From Epiperipatus broadwayi (Eukaryota; Onychophora; Udeonychophora; Euonychophora; Peripatidae), in NCBI GenBank assembly GCA_028023455.1, contig JAQFVV010000515.1:372001-436000 (forward strand): DNA of 64,000 nt, written 5' to 3'. Under the pieces are notes generated by a model. That model was given only the letters and a program-made list of their open reading frames with translations, did no database searches and was not told where the DNA came from. Both the position numbers and the translations under genes were made by a program. Positions 57,677 through 64,000 of this stretch are shown in pieces (positions within the stretch are counted from its first letter, which is position 1; each line of letters starts with the position of its first letter).

Positions 57677-59741
57677 ACTTGTTTTTTTTTTCACCTTTAA
57701 AATAATTTGTAAAGTTTTGTGATTAAAAGCTACATTCTTTCCATAGGCTTTCAAATTCTCAAAAACAACAGTAAAGTTTTATTAATTAAAAAGATAAGAA
57801 TTCAATTTTTAATTAAAATCATTTCAGACTTTAAGAATTCATTTTCTAATTAGAAAGGAATTACAAATTAGTTTAAAGCTTATCAAGGAATGTTTCGAAA
57901 ACAACTAATTAAAAAAAGAGATTAAATAAATGAGCGCTAGCTGGAGGATCAGTGAACAGTAGATATATAGCCCTGAAAAGTAAAGAAAAAGACTAGTTTT
58001 GGGTAGAGTAGTGCAGTGAATTTGGTGTATAAAAATGTATTTCATCATGATAGAGGGCTAGAACATCAGGGATTGCTACGGTTCCTAAAGTCCCTAGGAA
58101 TCTTCACTGGAGCTGCTGAACCGTTTTCGGATCGATCATTCTGCTAAAATAATGAAAGCTACTAAAATACTACTCCAGTAGTTAACCAATATCCTACGTT
58201 TCAACAACTTGGAGGAGTAACTTAAGGACAAGCACTGAATGGTAATATGAACGTTAAACTTGGAGTTCGAACTTTATTTTATACTCCTCCTATTAAGAGC
58301 TCTTTATTATTTATAAAAATCTTTATAAAATCACTATATTTATATGTAATTCTTCAACTCTAGTCTTTAAACTTTTCCTTTCTTACCTCGTTCGCTAACA
58401 TATTATATATATATGTTTATCTGTATAATGCTATTTAAAAATTGATGCAATATCTTTCAACTCGATGAGCTTCCGCATGCTCTCAAATATATAATATTAT
58501 TTCAAATAGTAAATCTCCCCATTAGAATAAATTTGAGTTCTATTAATCATCGAGTCGAAAGAAAATATTACATGTTTTTCACCTATGTCCCCAGCTCCTA
58601 AGTTAAAGTGTTATATACTAGAATGTAAAATATTGATTCTGCACTAATATATATTTATCGAATATAACCTTCAATGTGCAAAAAGGGCGATAAAGGGTAA
58701 ATGATTTAATTCCACTTTATTTTTTATTCAGGAAGGGCAGATGTAGGGCATAATTAATATAGATGAATGTCGATAGCTCGCTGACAATTAATTGCAGCAT
58801 CACGAGACACTACGGATAACGATGACATCAAGTCATCATCATCAAATGTGCTGACGTAGGCACTCCCCCTAGTGCGGGCTATTCTCTAATTTATTTCTCG
58901 AGGAAGAAAGTACTTCCTCCGATTCATTAGCAAAGGGCAAGACTGCAAGCAAGCGCCATAGACTTCGATCACGACTAGCGTCACTTTCAATTTTACTCTG
59001 CCTGTAATTCCAGTACCATGCACTTGCCAAAACCTCTCGTGCTCGAATTCGTGAAGTGATTTAAATTAAAGTCGAACCAATTCTCAAATATATTTAGTTT
59101 AAATCAGTTTTCAAATCAAGATTAAAGTTAGCCAAAACGTTTCTTCATGAATAGATTCCAATGTGAAAATAAATCTCACATTCCCCCGTAATAAAATTAG
59201 AACAATCATTTCCGCTCTTAATGAATACCTTTATCTGCCTTTATATTTCTCGCTGAGGCATAGACATAGAATCCCATGTTGTGTAATACTTGTTGGCATA
59301 TGATAAGGACCGCCACTCTTATTATATTTATAAATTCTTTTAAAGACTAGAGGTAACTAATGCAATCTATATTTTATTGAACAAAACAAATTATTATTCT
59401 TATTAAACATTTCTAACATACTTGGTTTCTTAGTTCATCATTCTTTTTATAATTATTTAAATGTTCATACCCGCTATCTGTGTTGGCAACCCGAACATAC
59501 ATATGATGTGATTTAAAAAGTATTCAAAGTAATTAATTATTAGATATTCGTGTCAGTAAAAGGGTCTCTAGTCCTCAGCAACCGTGGAGCTAGTTCTTGG
59601 CGCATAGCACTGTGCCGTCGATTTCTGCTATCTGAGCTGTTGAGTTGGGTTTGAATTCAGTTTTGGTTAAGCTGAGTTTGAATCCGATTTGACTTGGGGT
59701 GGTGGTGGTTTTCGACCGGTACAGTTAATTAAAAGCTATTG
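57677..59741. other. Mixed stretch, no gene recognised
   Basis: Several less A+T-rich patches (58040-58260, 58790-59060, 59560-59720) carry no extended open frame and I cannot assign them. The last ends just before the PLE inverted repeat and includes a GGTGGTGGT run. Confidence 0.4.
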
Positions 59742-60444
59742 TAATAACAATAAAAATAATAAATATAATGGTAATTAACTATTGTATACAGTCTTTCAAT
59801 TTGCAGAAGTATTTTCGGTTAATTCCTTAACCCTCTTCAACGATGACGTTATATTCAAAAAATATAATGGAAGCAAATGTATCAACTCAAATCCCATGAA
59901 TCCCAAATTTTAATGGTAACAGCTTGTCTATTAATTATATTCATTTTATTTCTATTTATTAAAATTATCTCTTTAATTTTTCTTTTATTATGATTTTTCT
60001 CTTCATGAAGAATCTTAGCACTTTCAATATCAAACTTAAATTTATATTTACATGTCCTTTCATGATCCAAGAAAACTTAAGCAGTCATTAAATCATTATT
60101 TTACTTTGCACATGTTTGTATAACAGTGAAAGGACATGTAAATGTAAATTTCAGTTTGATATTGAAAGTGTTAAGATTCTTCATGAAGAGAGAAACTGTA
60201 ATAAAAGAAAAATTGGAGGCAATTTTAATAAGTAAAAATAAAATGAATATAATTAATAGACAAGCTGCTAATGTTAAAATTCAAGATTCATGGGATTTGA
60301 GTTGATGACGTTTGCTTCCGTTATGTTTTCTGAACTTAACGGCAATTGAGGAGGGTTAAGGAATTAACCAAAAGTACTTCTGTGGTTTGAAAGATTATAT
60401 ATAATAGTTAATTACCATTATATTTATTATTTTTATTGTTATTA
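59742..60444. mobile_element. 703-bp inverted repeat built from two Penelope-like tails, head to head
   Basis: The left arm (59742-60066) and right arm (about 60126-60444) are close reverse complements around a spacer of about 60 bp. In the left arm the - strand encodes a 62-residue frame (59882-60070) with CKYKFKFDIESAKILHEEKN, KRKIKEIILINRNKMNIINR and WDSWDLS. The right arm encodes the same on the + strand with a frameshift (ILISKNKMNIINRQA, KIQDSWDLS). The pattern F.I...KILHEE...RK..EAI.I...N.IN resembles the C-terminal end of PLE GIY-YIG proteins; catalytic GIY/YIG motifs are not present. Inverted PLE copies are a known arrangement for these elements. Confidence 0.6.
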
Positions 60445-60462
60445 TGATCTTAATTCGCAATG

Positions 60463-60633
60463 CATCAGAAATCAGCTGGTAATGCATGTGAACCTGACAA
60501 TCCAAGAATAGTTTGTAGGAAAAGAAATGATATTAAGAGAAAGGTTAAGGAGGCATGTTTTATTGCCATGGACGATAAAGCTATAAATAGGAAAGATGCG
60601 TGTTATAAAATTTCTAAGAAATGGATTAATTAG
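60463..60633 (+). pseudogene. Penelope-like element C-terminal tail, second family member
   Basis: The + strand reads HQKSAGNACEPDNPRIVC, KRNDIKRKVKEACFIAMDD and KAINRKDACYKISKKWIN to a stop at 60631. It aligns with the end of the 38480-38971 frame (HPCILDNPCVMC, RRKIKEAYFINLDMDSLN, AISKKWQT), including the conserved Cys pair and final KKW. Only the last third of the endonuclease domain is present. It begins 18 bp after the inverted repeat, so the neighbouring structures may be parts of one complex PLE insertion. Confidence 0.65.
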
Positions 60634-60694
60634 ATTTACATGTATAATTCAATTAATTTACATGTATTTGCATATACTGGTTATGCTTACTCTT

Positions 60695-60744
60695 TATTGC
60701 CCATGATTATGAGAGCTAAGTTCTTTTGAAAGCGCTCAGGCACT
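60695..60744 (+). ncRNA. Hammerhead-like core downstream of the PLE tail
   Basis: GAA (60728-60730) is followed by the palindromic stem III AGCGCT (60731-60736) and C (60737). A short stem I pairs TGCC (from about 60698) with GGCA (60739-60742). The CTGATGA box is changed (TGATTATGA) and stem II is weak, so it is a relic. The same GAA-AGCGCT layout follows the PLE frame at 38366-38425. Confidence 0.4.
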
Positions 60745-61311
60745 AATTATTATGTATTATAATTTACATTAATTTTATAATAAATTGTGATTTAGGTTGA
60801 AGAAGCTCTGCTGTTATGCGCTGATTTGTGCATTAAAATTATATATATATAGTAGGCAGCTGAGTGTGAAATAATTTCTGTTTACAATATTCATTTTATA
60901 TATATATCCAAAAGCTTCAATATATTATGTATATATATATGTGCTTGTTGAAAAGTATTGTGTACTTACATACAATGTACACGAGGAGGCTTGGAACAAA
61001 ATATAACGGATATTGTGGCTCCACTGTAATTTAAAAATTATTATCAGTATTTTATTAATATTTTTTTAAAAATATTTATTAATATCTTAAAGAAAGAACA
61101 TACTGAGAATGAATTAAAATTATTATACAGAAATTATATACTTGTTATATGTAATATTCAATTTTATTTACTAGCGCAGAAATCTGATGTAATTTTTTAA
61201 ATAGAAGGGATTCACACCCTAAGCTTATGCACTGTAATGTTGTTATAATAGTTCAACGATGTCTTGTTGATACATTAAGATCAGTTTTTCATGAAGTGTG
61301 ATGATACAATA

Positions 61312-61435
61312 GTGCAGTGGTAGATTGTCAGTCTCTGGAGTATAAAGTTCTCAGATTATTTTCAGTTCTGGTACTTCCGACAATCAAAATTTTTATGAAC
61401 TCCCTAATAACAAAGCCATTCAATTATTTATTTAA
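61312..61435 (+). repeat. SINE-like repeat with tRNA-like head, copy 2
   Basis: AGTGCAGTGGTAGATTGTCA with A-box-like TGGTAGATTG, then CTCTGGAGTATAAAGTTCTC, CTGGTACTTCCGA and CAAAGCCATTCAATTATTTAT. This aligns throughout with 36453-36580. Two dispersed copies and the tRNA-like head support a SINE family. Confidence 0.55.
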
Positions 61436-62498
61436 TTATACATTTTATTAAAAAATTCAACTCCCACCTTATTGTCTCTCTAACAGAGATCAGAGATTTA
61501 TTATTCATTTATAAAACATTTAAGGAGTCATTTTTGATTTCAAAAGTCTTTGGAAAAAGTTAAATAATACTCTGAAAATTCGTTTTTTATAATTTAAATG
61601 AACTACAAATAAAATTCAATTAGTATTTAACTTTGAAATTTATTTATCAAGCGCATAGTACAAATATAATTAAAAAAGATTTTCACCTTTCCTGTACTCA
61701 ACACAGCATTGTTGAGCTTATATAAATTAATACAGCACATAAGTGAAAAGATGAAAATCCTTTCTATTTAATTAAAACATAAGTACCAATTAAAATATAC
61801 AAAAAAAAAAAAAAACAGGACAGACTCAGTTATGTCTAAAGTAGGTTCATTGAAAATACATGTTAAATTTTTATCTGAATGCAGAATCAAGTATCTAGGT
61901 AAAAAAGCACTATTATCATATAATCATTAATGATTATATGGTATATTGCCATTTGGCAACATTTTTTCTCGATTTATTTAGGCTTATAAATATTTAGATC
62001 TATATTTTAAGCTTCAGTTATCCCTTTGTATTATTTTAATTTGTGTTAGTTTTTAATTTATTTAAAGCCTAACATTTGTTTTTATATAAGTATATTTATA
62101 TAAAAATAAATAATATTAAAAAAAATATCTATATATAGTGTTGATATATAGAAATAGATACCTTAGTTTTACTGAACTTTATTGTCAGTTGAACCTTATT
62201 ATTTATTCTTACAGGAATATGTTCACCTATTGGCAATAAGAACAGGACTTTTTAATAAACTAAATGAGTGATTTTAAAGTTTTAAGAAATTGGTTGAAAA
62301 TGTAGAAATAAGAAATGAAAAATAAGGATTGCAATTATGAGATAGATTTTTAATCAATAAAAGGGCACTTAACAGCAATAGTGATATTAGATTCAAAAAA
62401 GAAAGAAAGAGACAGAAAAATACTTGCCCTTATGATATTTCACAGAGATGATATTTTATTCTATTGGAAACGATTCAAAGAAGGGGAAATCTTTTATT

Positions 62499-62604
62499 CT
62501 CCAAATTTTGAGAACTAAAAGATAAAAAAAAAAAAGGAGAGAAAAAATGTTTCTCCGAATTTTGAGAACTAAAAGATAAAAAAAAAGAGAGAAAAAATGT
62601 ATAT
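62499..62604 (+). repeat. 54-bp tandem duplication, A-rich
   Basis: CTCCAAATTTTGAGAACTAA AAGATAAAAA and the GGAGAGAAAAAATGT-type end repeat once with small length differences in the A runs, typical of slippage. Confidence 0.85.
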
Positions 62605-64000
62605 TAAATAAATCTCATTCTTTATAGTAGAGTTCTGGGAAAATATTGAGGAAAGTTGTGGAATAATGTATCAATTCAGAATACGGAATTTGTGATGTAA
62701 CAGTAGGAGCATGAGAGATTACTGTCAGAACATATTGGAGAGTTGAAATAAAAGATGAATCGGTGATTATTCATATTGTTTTAGAAGCCACGAGAACTAC
62801 TGAAGTAAGGTAAAATCAGAATAACAATATCTGTGATCTAGTGGTAGAATTAGCAGATCATTGTCTGAATAACTTTGTGTTAGAGATTGAGAGAAGAAAT
62901 GAAATTAACTCATGATTAATCAAATTGCTTTATTCTATGACATGTCTAACAAATAAAGACTAAACTGAGATGATTCGGTCCAATATTCATTACATAATTA
63001 AATTAGATTTTCATGAGTAAGAAAACAAACTCCAAAGAGAAGAAGTAATGTTTGTTCTAAATGGAAGCTCATGTTTCTGGGAACTGCTTTAGTAATAAAG
63101 AATAATCTTTTTTGGAGAATTTCAGAATCAAAAACTTAATTTGAAGAAAAAAGACAAGCTCGAGTTTTAGAAGCTAGGATTTAAAAAAAGAAATGCTTTG
63201 AGCAAAAGTTACAGACTAGGAAGTGATATATTTAAAGAAAAGGTTAATAAATTGCTGTCACTACTAAAAATATGAATTAAAATACAGGCAGTTCAATGAA
63301 AGTCACTTATGTCAGGAAGAAAAAGTCTCAGAAAAAAAACAATAAAATTTTAGATAATGAATAAAACTCTATCCATTCTAATTTGAATAGAAAAATTAGA
63401 AAAAAACAATGTGTAGGTTAAGAAAATTTTTTATTTACAAGAGAAAAGAAGGCAATTCAGGAATAATAAATTGGAAAAATAAAGCTAGAAACATTTACGA
63501 TTATGTATTACACAAGTTAATGTGTTGAGAAAAAGTTTAGTTAGATAGATTATATTTTTAAAAGTAAGATACTATTATTTCAAAGAAGATAATCATTAAA
63601 GTTTAGAAGACATAGATGTTGGAAGATAGCTATCAAATAAAATATGGCATACAAATAAAAATTGCTATAAATGAAGAAAAAAAAATATATCGATGACTTT
63701 ATGGAGGGAGATAATATTCACTTCGAGAGTAATAGAATTTGTTTTAATTTCTGTTTCATGCTTGGAGCAGAGGAAATTTGATAATGATTATTACTTGAAA
63801 CACTTTTGTGTGTTAACAACATTTATTGTTAATACTTTTGCTGAATTATTATGATTATAATAGATTTTTTTGTAACTTGAAGGAGTTTTCATTATCCCAA
63901 CATTTCACTAATCCACATTAAACAGGCTGCTTTGTCTCCACATAGACAAGAGTGTGGAAAAAATATTCAATTGAAATAAGCAGACAATTTGTGATGGTTA
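62605..64000. other. Purine-rich stretch, possible very old coding relic
   Basis: The + strand is strikingly A/G-rich and, across several frames, reads as Lys/Glu/Ile/Leu-rich peptide without long open frames. It could be a decayed mobile-element gene, but no motif is identifiable. A tRNA-like TCTAGTGGTAGAATTAGCAG occurs near 62838. Confidence 0.25.

Overview
The window is strongly A+T-rich animal DNA with very long introns, no operons and dense remains of transposons. It suggests a large-genome invertebrate; the sequence does not let me name the phylum. The one clear host gene runs on the + strand. Six coding exons (18763-18938, 30673-30822, 42648-42907, 48847-49084, 51785-51943, 55477-55629) have GT/AG borders and matching reading phases. 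They encode the middle of an EMSY orthologue (the BRCA2-interacting, chromatin-associated repressor). The N-terminal ENT-domain exons must lie upstream, and the long C-terminal part lies downstream; neither was seen here. The five introns are about 11.7, 11.8, 5.9, 2.7 and 3.5 kb.

Layout. 1-18762: sequence before the first visible exon, with foldback (inverted-repeat) elements, a 2.2 kb insertion nested in one foldback, a retroposed tRNA-like sequence, a good hammerhead ribozyme candidate, and a 5'-truncated RTE-type LINE. Intron 1: a decayed hAT transposon, two foldbacks and a mariner-type deletion derivative. Intron 2: a longer RTE-type LINE on the - strand, the 3' half of another non-LTR element, a Penelope-like (PLE) fragment and two related foldbacks. 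Intron 3: relics of older RTE copies, a hAT end, and a palindrome of about 790 bp whose arms carry tRNA-like and hammerhead-like sequence. Introns 4-5: a small palindrome and a decayed Tc1-type transposon. 55630-64000: a 703 bp inverted repeat made of two head-to-head PLE-like tails, a third PLE tail followed by a hammerhead-like core, and SINE-like repeats.

The most interesting signals concern mobile RNA-based elements. First, hammerhead-type cores lie beside PLE protein tails, plus one near-complete minimal type I hammerhead at 12389-12443. Second, several foldback elements are flanked by unusually long exact direct repeats of 14, 17 and 18 bp. Third, nested insertions give relative ages. 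All functional statements about EMSY come from the known vertebrate protein; the sequence itself supports identity and exon structure only.
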